64,000 bases of DNA from Protula sp. h YS-2021 (lineage: Eukaryota; Annelida; Polychaeta; Sabellida; Serpulidae). The position numbers and the translations under genes are program-made. The notes beneath the pieces were generated by a model. That model saw only the letters and a list, made by a program, of their open reading frames with translations, had not been told where the DNA came from and did not search any database. This document shows, piece by piece, positions 15,119-33,829 of this stretch. Location: contig OX457026.1 of the NCBI GenBank assembly GCA_949752745.1, positions 27,032,116-27,096,115 of the forward strand, read 5' to 3'. How positions within the stretch are numbered: the first letter of the stretch is position 1; each line of letters starts with the position of its first letter.

Positions 15119-15307
15119 GCCGATTTCACAACTTAAGTCTGAACCTGACTGGAGCAAACTCAATCTAGACCGCGGTTAAGACTGGCTTTCAGACCATAGT
15201 GAATTCCACAGCCTCGGTCCAGACTACACTTCATATCTGATGTTCTATTTCCCGAGTTGTGCATTTAAAACCCTGTCTAGACTGGGTTTGAAAGTTGTGA
15301 AATCGGC
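15119..15307. mobile_element. MITE-like element with 16-bp inverted ends
   Basis: GCCGATTTCACAACTT (15119-15134) is exactly inverted at 15292-15307. The interior of about 160 bases holds related inner inverted words (GTCTGAACC, GTCTAGACTGGG). No coding capacity. The superfamily and a target duplication could not be assigned. Confidence 0.7.
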
Positions 15308-15319
15308 CCTTTGTGTTTT

Positions 15320-17760
15320 GCCATGAAATTGCTATGTCGCACACAGGCGGCGTTACAGTACAGGAGAGTATCTGAGAGGTAGAATGAGCTCCTTGCTGCT
15401 CTGGTTTTGGTTATCTAAAACATATGTGTTTGTGTTACAATAGCAATGGGCCACGAGACTGGTGTGCTTTGTACTGGATTTGGACACTTGTGGAAGGGTC
15501 AATGAATTCACAGCTGCGTGGTTCATTCAAATGCCTTCCACGGGTGTCCGCATCCAATACAAAGCCTCCAGCCCCATGATCTATCCCTATATTATGGTTA
15601 TAACATCTGTAGCCATAACAACAACGCGGCGTTTCAAATATAGGAGCACAGAAATACACTGTAATTAATGCCATTTTGTGTTTCAAACATGGAGAAATGT
15701 GATACCGCAATGCAGAGAAATGAATACTGGCACATGATCAAACAAGACCTGAGGTGCTGTGAAGCAGTTACACAAAAGCAGCAGGGCAGGAAGAAAAACA
15801 GTCTTGTTTCTCAGTACAGGTTTTTTTTATTGAATTGACCAGCCGGTGATCTTTTTTCCTTGAAAAGTTTTCTTCTTTTTTTTTTTTTTTTTTGGAAAAT
15901 TTTGGTGACCCGGCAATCGCGAAAATTCTTGTTTCGTTTCCTTTTCCCTGAAAAATATGGTTTAATGGTTTTATAAAACGTCAACATGATACAAAACATA
16001 TGTTATCAATTTACAAGATGCTACTTGGAAAGTTTTTCGCATGAAAATGCGAACAATGAAGGCGCGAGCACAGAAATATGCCCCTCCCGCCCCTGAAGGC
16101 CATTTTCAGTACTTTTTCCGCCTTCCGGGCGATTTCTTTTTTTCACTCGAAATATTTTGGACTGGATCACTTCTTTTTTTCCATTTGTGATATTATTGAC
16201 CTGGCCGGGCGATGAGATACAAGGTTGTTTTTTCTCCTGGACAAAGTTATGGACTGAATACTTCTCAAGAATACCCACAACCGACAGAACGAAAAAAGCT
16301 CGATAATTTTAAATTTGAAACCACAAAGCTTACACGAACATAAACACACTGGATTTCATTGGATTCCGTTTTGAGAACTGAAAGTAAATATGAAAATAAC
16401 TGACTTCAGGAGACAGCAGTGTGTTAACCCAAACCTGTACTGCAATGCGTCATATTCTGACGTCATACCTATTACGTCACATCATATTTGTTTAGTGATG
16501 TCTTCTATTAACACTAATTTCTATAAATATTAAAATCCCAAAATGATTACTTTTAATGGTTTCTAACAAAATACACAATCTAGCAACCCAACTAATACCT
16601 CGACCCACTGCACTACTGTGAGTATCCAAGTACACAATACCTAACTAAGAACAATCAAATAAAGGATTCAGCTGATTATCTAATACGCCCGCACTAAAAA
16701 TAATTAATGAATCAATAAGCACGACAACTGATTTTAAAACAGGAATACGGCTTATCTGAACACACACACTGGATATACTTTCGTAAACAATTTAATAATA
16801 GTATTAGCGAAAAGATGAGACAGATGACAAGGATATTAAGAAATAAAAGTAACAACTTTACTAGAACGGTCTTTTCGATCAGTGTTCATTAATTTTTTTC
16901 CCTCCAAAAATTTACCTGTCACACAAATGGTCATCAACAATATGAGAAATGCTTTGCGACATTAATTTGATCACTGCCTGTCAAAATCAACCGTTAAATG
17001 CGTCACTAAACCAAAGCTTTACTCCGGCACCGAAGAATCCAAGGAACACTTCATTTAATACAAAGTGCCACAGTTTTAGCTTTCGAACACCCAGTTATCG
17101 TGTTCAGTCATTCAGCGATTTCTTTTGTTTCACCATGAGAAAGAGTTACAAACTTGTAAATGACTTAGTAATGAATAGTCACGTTAACCGGAACAGTGAC
17201 TCGGTCAAACGGCTGCTCAGCGCGTTAGAAATTAAACATTGCAGCTAGTCTAAACATTACCCAAGACTCCACTAGAATGCCTACTGATTTCAGGGAGCCG
17301 CTGAAGTTGCATCAGAGCTAGGAACGCAAGCTATGCGGTGTGACTAGGACTGTCAAAGATCTGGTGTACATTTATATATTGTATTTACATGTATAAATAC
17401 GTTTATATATTTATAATATTATATTTATGTTTATTTATGTTGCTATGTGTTATTTGAACGGGAATACTGGAGTAAGTTACCCAGTGGTATAATGTGTAAG
17501 TTGTGTAGTGAAAAAACGTAGGCTGAGTCAAATACACCTGATCGTAAGTAAAATAACAAAAATTCAATCATAGCCAACAAATACATTGTAAAGCAAGCAA
17601 AGAGTCGACCGCCGAGATAGCTCAAACTGCCATGCTTTCTGCATCATATCTGACCTTGGCACTGACAGCACCAATTATAATACTGGTCACTTCTATGTAA
17701 TTTAAGATAGTAATATCCCCAGGGTAGCTGGGGTTTAGGAACAACACCTGATTACCGTAC
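15320..17760. other. No gene recognised
   Basis: Includes a poly-T tract near 15880 and a 99-codon plus frame at 16949-17248 with no recognisable domain. TTATATAT-rich sequence lies at 17370-17435. Nothing here is supported as a gene. Confidence 0.4.
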
Positions 17761-17765
17761 ACTTT

Positions 17766-17868
17766 ATAATGGCCTTGTGGTTATAACTCACAGCGATCAT
17801 AACGTTGTGGTTATAACGGACGGCGATCATAGCGTTGTGGTTATAACTCACGGTGATCATAACGTTAT
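17766..17868. repeat. 30-bp tandem repeat, ~3.4 units
   Basis: The unit GTTGTGGTTATAACTCACGG plus CGATCATAAC repeats with one or two changes per copy. Each unit contains the self-complementary words GGTTATAACC-like and CGATCATAACG. Confidence 0.85.
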
Positions 17869-17949
17869 TAAACAGCGGAATATGAACATGTGCTTGAAAT
17901 ATCACGGCGAGTTGCATATAAACAACACATTAAAAATAAAAATAAGAAA

Positions 17950-18180
17950 ACTTGACATGATAAAGGCACTTGTCATGACAAGTCCATGATATAACAAAGG
18001 CATTTGTCACGACAAGTGCATCATATAACAGGCATTTGTCATGACAAGCCCATGATATAACAAAGGCATTTGTCATGACAAGTCTACGATATAACAAAGA
18101 CGGTTATCACCACAAGCCCATGATATAACAAAGGCGTCCACGATATTACAAAGACACTTATCAAGGCACACACCGTACAT
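17950..18180. repeat. ~42-bp tandem repeat with a palindrome in each unit
   Basis: Each unit has AAAGGCATTTGTCATGACAA followed by GTCCATGATATAAC. TTGTCATGACAA is a perfect 12-bp palindrome kept in most copies. About five and a half units, decaying to the right. Confidence 0.85.
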
Positions 18181-19390
18181 AAAGGCATCTTAACCCACTC
18201 AAGCGCTTTCTATGATGAACGTTTTATGTTTAATGCCATAGATACAGCATCTAAGAAAGGAAAGACACGAAGGATGAAGAAAATCCTCCAGGAGTAAACA
18301 AAAACCCACATGAGAATTATGCTAAGAATTTGGATGGAAGAAAAACATCCAAAACAAGACAAAAACATGTCTAATATATTTCCTCGACAAGGTACCAATG
18401 CGATACAGTTTTGAGTTCACAAGTCATTCTTTTTTTTTATCCTTTCCTATAAAAATAGCATCACAGAGAGTGGCTGCGTCTGAGACAGAAGAAATGCCTT
18501 GAGCAGCACTTGTATGGGGTTGTTGAGACTTGGAAGTACATGTGTACCTGTAAGTTTTAATACCTCGCGGGAAACGCGGAATGGAAACAACTCTCATCGC
18601 AATCGAATCATTTCATCCCTTATTTGGGCATACACGTGGCATGATGCATGCACTGGACAAACATTTGACATACTACAGGAACTTGACGCGGCAGACATTA
18701 AAGATACCCTGTATTCTAGGAGCTCAAGAAGACAGACACTGAACAAAAAACACAAGCTTCCCACTTTACACACACATGCAAAAATGCCGGAAACCCTCTA
18801 CAAAACAAGAATTATTTTTATATGCTGTAGGAATTTTGAAATGGCCCGGATTTGACAGCATACTACCATGCCATGCCCAACACAATAATCTACCTCTGTT
18901 AAAACATTTTTATACCAATAGTTCTATTAATTCACGCACGGGCGACACACAGAAGACTTGTTGAAAAGTACGCTCACGTAGCATGGTCTTATCCACCACA
19001 CGTCTTATTGCGATTCAGGTTGCTATGGTAATTAGAATATTCTATGACAAAATAAAATCGTTTTAACATTGCATCCTACACTTAAACACACACATTTCAT
19101 TAATGACCTAAGGGAAGAACAACAAGTTTGTCCAAGGACAAAGTCCCAGCTTACGAAAAGCAATAAAACCAATTCCTGCGTGCATGAGCAAGGGAATTTT
19201 CCTGAAAAATTTGGCTTCAAAAGATGAGACGGCAAAGAGCTAGCCCAATAATTAATTTAGCACCGGACCAGAACACAGACCGATAAATGCACACAAAGAT
19301 TTCTTTCCCAGAAAAATGGGAAACAGATTTTTTGTATCTCTGGTAGACTGGATAGTCTGCCATAGATACCTTCAAACAACGCTCGCATTT
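18181..19390. other. No gene recognised
   Basis: The 118-codon plus frame at 18499-18855 and overlapping shorter frames show no known motif. They are left uncalled. Confidence 0.4.
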
Positions 19391-19394
19391 CGGA

Positions 19395-20455
19395 CCAGTG
19401 CGCATATTTATGTAACTTGCCTTGATGCGCGGTTCTTATTCAGACAAGTGCGCATGTTTATTTAATTTTGCGTAGATGCGCGGTTCCCATTTTGGAACAG
19501 TGCACATGTTTATTTAACTTGCGTTGATGTGCGGTTCGCATTTCTGACGAGCGCCCATGTTTTTTACCTTTTGTGGATGTGCGGTTCTTATTTCGGATCA
19601 GTGCGCACGTTTATTTACCTTGTGTTGATGTGCGGTTCTTATTTCGGATCAGTGCGCATGTTTATTTACCTTGTGTTGATGTGCGGTTCTCATTTTGGAT
19701 CAGTGCGCATGTTTATTTACCTTGTGTTGATGTGCGGTTCTTATTCCATACCAATGCGCATGTTTATTTTACTTGCGTTGATGAGCGGTACTTATTTCGC
19801 ACAGCCCAAGTTTTCTTAGGTTGCCTTGATACGCGGTTCGCATTTCGGACCAGTTTGCATGTTTATTTAACTTGCGTTGATGCACGGTGTTTATTTTGGA
19901 CGTGTGCCTATGTTTATTTAACTTGCGTTGATGCGCGGTTTGCATTTTGGACCAGTGTGCATGTTTATTTAACTTGCGCTGATCAGCAGTTCGAATTTCG
20001 GATCATTACGCATGTTTATTTAACTTGCGTTAATGCGCGGTTTCGAATTTCGGACCAGTGCGCATGTTTATTTAACTTGCGTTGAGGCGCAGTGCTTATT
20101 TTGCACCAGTGCAAATGTTTATTTAACTTGCGTTGGAGCGTGGTTCGCATTTCGAACCACTGCGTATGTTTATTTAACGTGCGTCGATGCGCGGTTCTTA
20201 TTTCAGGCCATTGCGCATATTTCTTTAACTTGAGTTGATGCGCGGTTCTTATTCTGGAACAGTGCGCATGTTTATTTAAGTTGCGTTGATGCGCAGTTCT
20301 TATTTTGAATAGTGCGCATGTTATTTAAGTTGCGTTAATGGGCAGTTCGCATTTCGAAATAGTGCGCATGTTTATTTAACTTGCGTTGATGCAAGGTGCT
20401 TATTTTGATCCAGTGTGCTTGCCTATTTAGCTTGTGTTGCTGTGCGGTTCGCATT
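19395..20455. repeat. 51-bp satellite, about 21 units
   Basis: The unit reads GCGCATGTTTATTTAACTTG, CGTTGATGCGCGGTTC, then TTATTTCGGACCAGT. Because 51 is a multiple of 3, one frame stays open across many units (19573-20085, a 17-residue repeat such as HVYLTCVDARFAFRTS). Divergence between units is spread over all codon positions and includes stops at both ends, so I treat it as a satellite and not a repeat protein. Confidence 0.9.
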
Positions 20456-20469
20456 TTTTTTTTCAAAAA

Positions 20470-21830
20470 TTCCGAAAAAAATTCAAAAGTTTTCCAATTC
20501 ACTCAAAAAGCACAAGCCGTATGCATGACCGCCTAGAGACGGCTCATATCGAAAATAATGAAATCTGATAAAAACTGTAGGAGGAAATGCATTTTGAATT
20601 TTTTTCTTCAAAAATACTCTCATCGACTGAAAAAGACAGGCCATATTCACGACACCCTAAGCATGCCTCAGCCCCAAAATAAATGATGTTTGATCAAAAC
20701 TGCAGGGGAAAATGCATTTTGAGGTATTTTCATCAAAAAGTCCCCCCGAAATCAAAAATTTCCCAAGTCGAGTCAAATAGCACAAGCCGTATGCGAGACC
20801 TACCTAAGGATGCCTAATAGCAAAAATAAATGAAATCGGATAAAAACTGTAGGAGGAAATGCATTTTGAAGTTTTTCTTCAAAAATTCCCAAAAAATACA
20901 GAAATTGTCGTATCGACTAAAAAGCGCAAGTCGTATTCTCAGCCCCTTAGGGATGCCTCAACCCCCCCCCCCCCCCCCGCCATCCCCCAAAAAAAGGGTT
21001 CAAAACTGTAGGGGGAAATGCATTTTGAAGTTTTTTTCTTCAAAAACTCCCTAAAAATACAAAAATTGCCCGATCGACTAAAAAGCACAAGCCGTATGCA
21101 CTCACACCAAAAATAAATAACATCGAATCAAAATTGTAGGGGTAGATGCATTTTGAATTATTTTCGAAATTTTTGCTTAAAAAATTCCCTAAAAATACAA
21201 ACTAAAAAAAGCATAAGCCGTACGCACGACCCTTTAGGGGTGCCTCATACCAAAAATAAATGACATCGGGTCAAAAATGTAAGAGCAGATACATTTTAAA
21301 ATTTCTTTAAAAAATCCCCCAAAATTCCAAAATCACCCGATCGACTAGAAAAGCACAAGCCGTATGCATGACCGCTTAGGAAATCCTCACACCAAAAATA
21401 AATGACATCGAATCAAAATTGTAGGAGAAGATGCATTTTTTCCAATTTTTTTGCTTAAAAAAATCCCCAAAAATACAAAAATTGTCCGATCGACTAAAAA
21501 AGCACAAGCCGTATGCACGACCCTTTAGGGGTGCCTCATACCAAAAATAAATGACATCGGGTCAAAAATGTAGGAGGAGATACATTTTTAATTTTTTTCT
21601 TTAAAAATTCGCCAAAAATTCAAAAATCACCCGATCGACTAGAAAAGCACAAGCCGTATGCACGACCCCTTAGGGATGCCTCACACCAAAAATAAATGAC
21701 ATCGGATTAAAATTGTAGGAGGAGATGCATTTTGAAACAAAGTTTACAGCGAACTAACTAACTAACTAACTAACGGACGCCATCCGCAGACCGATAGGAA
21801 TACCCCAGCTCACGTGTAAAGTAAGCTGGG
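20470..21830. mobile_element. ~145-bp tandem cassette (nine units) with CTAACTAACTAA run and stem-loop tail
   Basis: Units share GATCGACTAAAAAGCACAAG, CCGTATGCACGACC, CCTTAGGGATGCCTCA, CCAAAAATAAATGACATCGG and TGTAGGAGGAGATGCATTTT. The last unit leads into ACTAACTAACTAACGGACGC and a stem-loop (CCCAGCTCAC at 21804-21813 with GTAAGCTGGG at 21821-21830) followed by CTA and A residues. The same family is at about 34740-36196 with a different unit number. It ends about 60 bases from the GALE stop codon. Confidence 0.85.
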
Positions 21831-21894
21831 CTAAAAACATAACGTTGGTACTATCTGACACCTAGAACAGAGAACACGTAACCAAATGCTAGAT

Positions 21895-28222
<6,328 letters not shown>

Positions 28223-28260
28223 ATTCTTAACTTTTATCCAATAACAGTTCGAATCTGAAA

Positions 28261-29986
28261 CAAAAACACCAGCTAGACTACTCTTTAGAATGGCGATTTT
28301 TTTTTACAAAGTCATTCACTGCATTCTTGTTATTGGCAAGTCATTTCATGCATGTCCAGTTTTCTCTCATAGTTCGCTAAAGGCAAGTTTTCTCACTCCA
28401 CACCCAAATCCCCAGTGAAGTATTACTACGGTGGAGAGCGACAACACAAGTTTAATCACGATACTTAGTAGACACACCGCAAAATGGCGGTGAAGGGGCG
28501 GGGGAGGAGGGGGGGAGCGGGAAGGGGTAGCTTAAAAATATACAACGTAATATTTCTACGAAATGACGGCATATGCTTTCTCCCAATGCCCCGTACGCGT
28601 TCGACGCAATTGGCCAACGTTCAGCAATTGTGAAATCTTAAAAATAAGATTTTTAGGTAATGATTTAGACCGTCATCTGGCCTCCAGAATTTACCTCGCT
28701 CTATTTTCAAAAGACGCTTTGATCGTAAGTGCGGAAACTGATTACTTTTCACAACATCTCTGTGGGCATAGGTGTGACATACACAAGTACTGTTTGATGA
28801 AAGTCACAGTCGCGGAACTCGCATTGATACAAAGGCACTATTTTGCAACTAAGGACGCCGTCGAAGAAATGAAATGATTGAATTTTTCTTATTTTTGTTT
28901 AAAAATTTATCATTTTGTATAAAATAGCGTCTTACCTTGAATATTCAAAATGAATTGAACTCATGCTATATTAAAATTCACATTGTTTAAATGAAATCTT
29001 TAAATTTGCTCTTTCATATATGTCGTCTTTCTGTTTCAATGCATATGCATATTAAATTAAATATTGATTCGATGCATTTGAAGGCCTTTGGGTTAAAAGA
29101 GAATGCAGGCCTATAAAGGCTATATATTTTACCAGGTTTAAGTATCATTGCTTCAACAACATTATAAACTTTTTTCAATGAACAACACATTAATTCTACC
29201 ATTTGATGATTATTCAAGCAATTTTTTGTCTTAACACCCCTATCTTCCTGCAATGACCAAATGTAACATGACCAGACCAGACAACATTGACTGCTGCAAC
29301 TTAAAATGTAAGTTTCTCATAATGTATATTGTTTAACCTTCCAGAAAACACTGTAGCAGAAGATCAGTATTGAAAGTTATTATTGCGCATAAGCATTTAT
29401 CGTTTTGATGTGATTCGAAGTTTCACTACTGTGAAAGCGCTCTATGTTTACCAATCGATGTATATTTGACCTATTCTTTTTATCAAACGCAATTGTCATA
29501 TACCAAGACTAAACTAATGACATTTTGTGCTGGGTTATTCAGTATAATGATGTGACAAGTGCGTGTATCAGTTTCTAATCTAAGCCAGCATCTCCTCATT
29601 TTTCTACCATTTTATCAGACTTTAAGCTAAGTAATACACTTCTACTTTTTATACTTCTCACATTTGCCATTTACCTTCTTTTGTTATATTATTTTATGAA
29701 TGCCAACAATACATAATGCAGCACGTTCGCATTACATACATTCTTTGCACATTTTCAAAGCAATTATTTGATTAGTGTAAAAAGCGAACAAGTTCGCAAA
29801 ATCTGCTCTGTTCCTTTCAGGGGAGACTTCTTTTCACGGAGATACGAGGGCTTTGCTCCACTGTTTCGATGCACACAACCTACGAATACATTATTCGTCC
29901 TTTCAGCCTTTCTTATACCAAAAACCAATATAAATTAAAGAGGCTGATTTTTCTCACAGTTAGCAGTTTTTTTAATTTTGTTAATA
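28261..29986. other. Upstream of GALE, no gene recognised
   Basis: This should contain the GALE promoter and first untranslated exon, but no diagnostic core promoter motif was found. A 104-codon plus frame at 28563-28877 has no motif I know and overlaps the likely promoter region. The remainder is AT-rich. Confidence 0.4.
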
Positions 29987-30358
29987 ACAACTATATCAGT
30001 GAAACTGATCATAGTCCCCCGCCGAAAGATATCTGAAAAGAGAGCAGTACAACAGACTTTTTTAGTACGGCTTTATCTATCACAACAGGCATCGTGCCGC
30101 CACAAACAAAAAATTTGGTCAAGTTTGAAGTTTCACAGTTTCGTCAATTTTTGGTTAAATTAAATAATAACCCTGGGTCGCACAACTGCAACATATGTTA
30201 TTACTTACCACAAAAAATCAAAAGCCTGCGATTAAATGTGACTGAGAAATCGCGCGTACAAAAGTGGGGGCACTGGTGGGGAACAGACGGACTGAAAGAC
30301 TGACAACGAACGTTTTATTAGTCCCCCGCTCCGCGCCTACCGCGGCGGCTCGGGACTA
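29987..30358. mobile_element. Stem-loop-tailed short element, subfamily A copy 1
   Basis: Starts ACAACTATATCAGTG and carries ATCAGTGAAACTGAT (a small hairpin), then AGTCCCCCGCC near the left end. It ends with an imperfect stem-loop at 30317-30360 in which ATTAGTCCCCCGCTCCGCG faces CGCGGCGGCTCGGGACTAAT. A GGAACAGACGGACTGAAAGA run precedes the tail. Flanks read ...A and A..., compatible with insertion between two A residues without duplication. Copy 2, carrying a tandem array, is at 35281-36073. Confidence 0.75.
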
Positions 30359-30603
30359 ATTATGGTTGTACATGGGACATATTAAACTTTTTAAAGTGGC
30401 CCCCCTCTTCAGCCTACAAAGAATTATCCGTTCGATTATCGTGACTACAATCATATCCGCATTGATTTTGCTACTCACTGAGTCATTCGTCAATTTGATT
30501 TGAATGCGCTGACGGCATTGGTTTCAACGCGTAGAAATGGATTTAGTCACTCGTTTCAAACTACAGCAGCCAGTGCACACAAAACATAAGAGAACAGCTG
30601 TCG

Positions 30604-30800
30604 TATTCACGAAAGTTAAACCAATGGATTAACCCATAACTTAATCCAAAAAGTTAACTTCGCAGTTTAAACAAATTTTAAACTATTGGGTTAACTCATG
30701 TCATATTCACGAAAGTTAACTACGGGTTAAACCAGCGGGTTAAACCAAAAAATTAATCCTGTTTGTGAGGTGGGTTAAACCAGGATTAGGTTCCAAAGAA
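30604..30800. repeat. GTTAAACC-rich repeat starting CGTATTCACGAAAGTTAA
   Basis: Two direct sub-copies begin CGTATTCACGAAAGTTAA and CATATTCACGAAAGTTAA (about 30702). Both are followed by degenerate GGTTAAACC/GGGTTAA words. An inverted partner is at 36925-37087. Confidence 0.65.
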
Positions 30801-31067
30801 GTGTCTTAGTCATTTATAGTCATTTAATTTGTATTCCTTCTCATTTTCTCTCTCTCTAGAAGGGGAAAGGGGAATGAAGTACAGCTGTGCTTGAAATTGA
30901 CTTATCCTCCCAAATATCAAGTTTACATATAAAATCAGAGATGGCATTGACGAATATATGATTTTTGCAGAGGGAGGGGACGGCACGGGCCCGACTTTTA
31001 TACGAAAGCTATATCATATTTACCAGTGATAGATCCATGGAAGAGTGGCAAGGGGGTTCATGGGTTG

Positions 31068-31111
31068 CAATGCCCCCCCCCCCCCCATATATATATATAT
31101 GGGGGGCATTG
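31068..31111. other. Perfect palindrome: CAATGCCCCCC / (AT)n / GGGGGGCATTG
   Basis: GCAATG plus a C run, a TA alternation and then a G run plus CATTG form a cruciform-capable palindrome. It may be the terminus of an element whose repeats begin at about 31130. Confidence 0.75.
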
Positions 31112-31129
31112 TATAATTACGTCAATACG

Positions 31130-32250
31130 TAAAACTCTCGTGTGCAAATTTCTCAGCCGCTAAATATCGCGAGTTTAACGAGTGAGTGCGTCATATGACG
31201 TCATCACGTAAAATATGTGTCTACTTTGAACACGATCTTGTGTGCACGATATCTCAAGAACGAATTGTCGGATCGACTTCGAACTTGATCTGTTCATTCC
31301 TTGGATAAGTCGGAGGGTTCTATCAACTTTTGACGCACGTTACATTATTAGAGCAGGCGTATGACGTCATTGCGTAAAATCTTGTGCGCGAAAATTTCTC
31401 CGCAGCTGAACATAAGAGAAAGTTCAAACTTGGTTGGATTGTTGCTTTGTAGGTCGGAAAGTGGCTGTCAAAATTTGTCGCGAGTATAACGATTGAGTGC
31501 AGCGTATGACGTAATCACTTAAACAAGTAAGTATTTGTGAAACACACGCAGGCCCCAACCGCCTCCCAAATTCATAGGGGTATAAAGCGATGACGGACAG
31601 ACGGACGGACACCCCAAACCTATAGGCCCCAATCCCAACGGTTGGGGCCTAAATATGAATATATTTTGAACACAGTCTTGTGTGCAAGATATCTCGAGAA
31701 CGAAATGTCGGATCGACTTCAAACTTGACGTTTTCATTCCTTGGGTAATTCGGACGGTTCTGACAACTTTTGATGCACGTTACTTTATTAGGGAAGACGT
31801 ATGACTTCATTTCGTAAAGATCGTATATACGAAATTTATCGGCCACTAGACATGTGAGAAAGTTTAAACTTGGTGGGATTATTGCTTGGTAGGTCCGAGT
31901 ACAATGAGTAGTTGCAACGTATGACGTCATCACGTAAAATATGCACCTAATTTGGATAAGATCTGGTTTACAAAATACCTTGATAACGGAAAGTCGCATG
32001 GACTTCAAATTTGGTATGGGTGTTCCTTGGGTCAGTCGGACGGTTCTATCAACTTTTGAAGGGTGTAGAAATTAAGAAAGGCGTATGACGCCATTACTTT
32101 GAAATCTTATGTGCATACATTTCTCAGCTGCTGAACATCGGATAAAGTTGAAACTTGGTGGGAATGTTGCTTGGTAGAACCGAAAGATTCTGTCAAATGT
32201 ACCCGGACGTAATTGGGTAAAAATGTCTCGATAGCGGAAAATCCGATCGA
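31130..32250. repeat. ~300-bp compound tandem repeat with TGACGTCA in each half-unit
   Basis: Alternating half-units of about 150 bases. One has GTATGACGTCATCACGTAAA, ATCTCAAGAACGAA, GTCGGATCGACTTC and TTCATTCCTTGG; the other has TATGACGTCATTGCGTAAAA, AAATTTCTC.GC.GCTGAACAT and AACTTGGTGGGAT. The CRE-like octamer TGACGTCA is exact in three of the half-units. One unit is interrupted by the 129-bp element at 31523-31651. Confidence 0.8.
31523..31651. mobile_element. Stem-loop-tailed short element, subfamily B copy 1 (129 bp)
   Basis: Starts ACAAGTAAGTATTTGTG and contains AGGCCCCAACCGCC near the left end and CGATGACGGACAGACGGACG before the tail. It ends with the stem-loop TAGGCCCCAA...GTTGGGGCCTA (31623-31651). 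It interrupts the host phrase ATCACGTAAAATATG, which is intact in sister units near 31206 and 31930. The insertion therefore lies precisely between A residues without a detectable target duplication. Confidence 0.85.
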
Positions 32251-32289
32251 CTTTCCGGTTCACCATCCTCCTCCCCTTCTCCATTTCCG

Positions 32290-33122
32290 CCACCCCCCAA
32301 CCCTGCTTCTCCCTTTTCCCGGCTTTTTTGTTAATTAAGGACAGTTATTAACTACGCTTTGGATTTCAGCGTTTTCCAGAAGATTCTCCAATGTTCCTGC
32401 ATTCTCTAGGCATACTTGAAAACATTAGCTGCACAATTATCGATCGCTTCTTAGATTTCGTGTGACTGGCCTTCCTGTGTGTTACAGCTATTAGCACCTA
32501 CAGCTATTAGCGTGTTTTCATTTGGCTGCCAAGCTGTTCCACATATGGGTGTAATTACGTAACGGCTCGCAATGCTTGTGCATTACCTGGAACCAGCTTT
32601 CACTTTTGAAGTCGGTCATCTAATACATTGTGTTATGACAAGCAGCGCACCATTTTGACACCAAAATGCCCACCCCCCCCCCCCCCCCTCCACATTCCAA
32701 TAGAGGTGGGTCTTTTGTGGCAAAGTTATGAAAAACGTCTTTCTAGTGCTTTCTGACCGATGGGAATGTATGAAGACAAGGTATATCTTATGGCTATAAC
32801 TACATTTAGTGTACAAACCCTTACCGTACCGTTGGCTAAAATGGTTGGGGTTGCATTTAGAGTCGTACCTGAATTAGATAGCTTGGGGACGGGGTTTGTT
32901 AAGGCTAGCAAAAAAAGCTGTTTCGGTAAACCTATTTGTAACTGCCACATTGAAGATTAGGATAAAAAGACGCTTGTTTGTAGTGACCAACTTCCAGTTT
33001 CGGATAACAAGATGTACGGTAAAACCTGCGTCTTGACCACCTTTCAGACCGCTCTAGATTGCAACGAAATCACCTCAATTTTTTATATCAGTTATTTATT
33101 TCGCTTAGAAAAGTCTGTTTTG
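32290..33122. other. No gene recognised; sister of the 4684-5060 repeat at 32925-33060
   Basis: Contains a poly-C tract near 32667 and divergent copies of the GTAAAACC...GACCAACTTCCAG repeat. No coding evidence. Confidence 0.45.
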
Positions 33123-33829
33123 CGATTACAGGGTTGCCACGGGGAGTTGGACAAAAAAAGTACAAAAAAAGTACACTGAAAGCGTAAAAAAAAGTACAAA
33201 AAAAGTACGTTCAGTAAAAAAGTAAAAAAAAAGTACAAAAAAAGTACAAAAAAAGTACAAAAAAAAGTACGCTGAAAGCGTAAAAAAAAGTACAAAAAAT
33301 TACGTTACATAAAAAAGTTTAAAAAAAGTACAAAAAAAGTACAAAAAAAAAGTACAAAGAACATACGCATCGGAGATGCAGAGCAATCGACCAATAGCCG
33401 TTAGATCACGTGGTCCTATTACTCTTGTGATATACCGCCCGGACAAAAACAATATACAAGGTGCAAAGGATGGAGCGACGGAGGGGTCCTTGCGCATCTA
33501 CACTATATATATACTTTCTTCATGTAAGGCTTGGAGAAGATCCGATGAATAGTTTTTGAGATATCATCCGGACGAAAAAAGTTTACTGGCAGACGGACGC
33601 ACAGACAAACGAGAGGTATCATATGTGGTGGTTGCATTATGTGATAGGATTTGATATGCCTGAAATGAGTTTAAGTGGTCGGTCGCGGACTAGATTATTT
33701 GAGAATAAACAAGCATGTCCAAGGACATGACCCAGCCGAGTTACCAAACAAGGAAAAGAGAAAAATTCTGAAACGAATACTGTTAGGCCAAAAAATGAAG
33801 TATGTAAAATGCATTTAATTCGAATTTGG

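Noticed and set aside
16949..17248. 99-codon plus frame
   Set aside because: No domain, low-complexity composition and no supporting signals.
19573..20233. 170-codon plus frame with 17-residue repeats
   Set aside because: Product of a 51-bp satellite; no start context, domain or conservation evidence.
28563..28877. 104-codon plus frame upstream of GALE
   Set aside because: No recognisable motif and it lies in the probable GALE promoter side; left uncalled.
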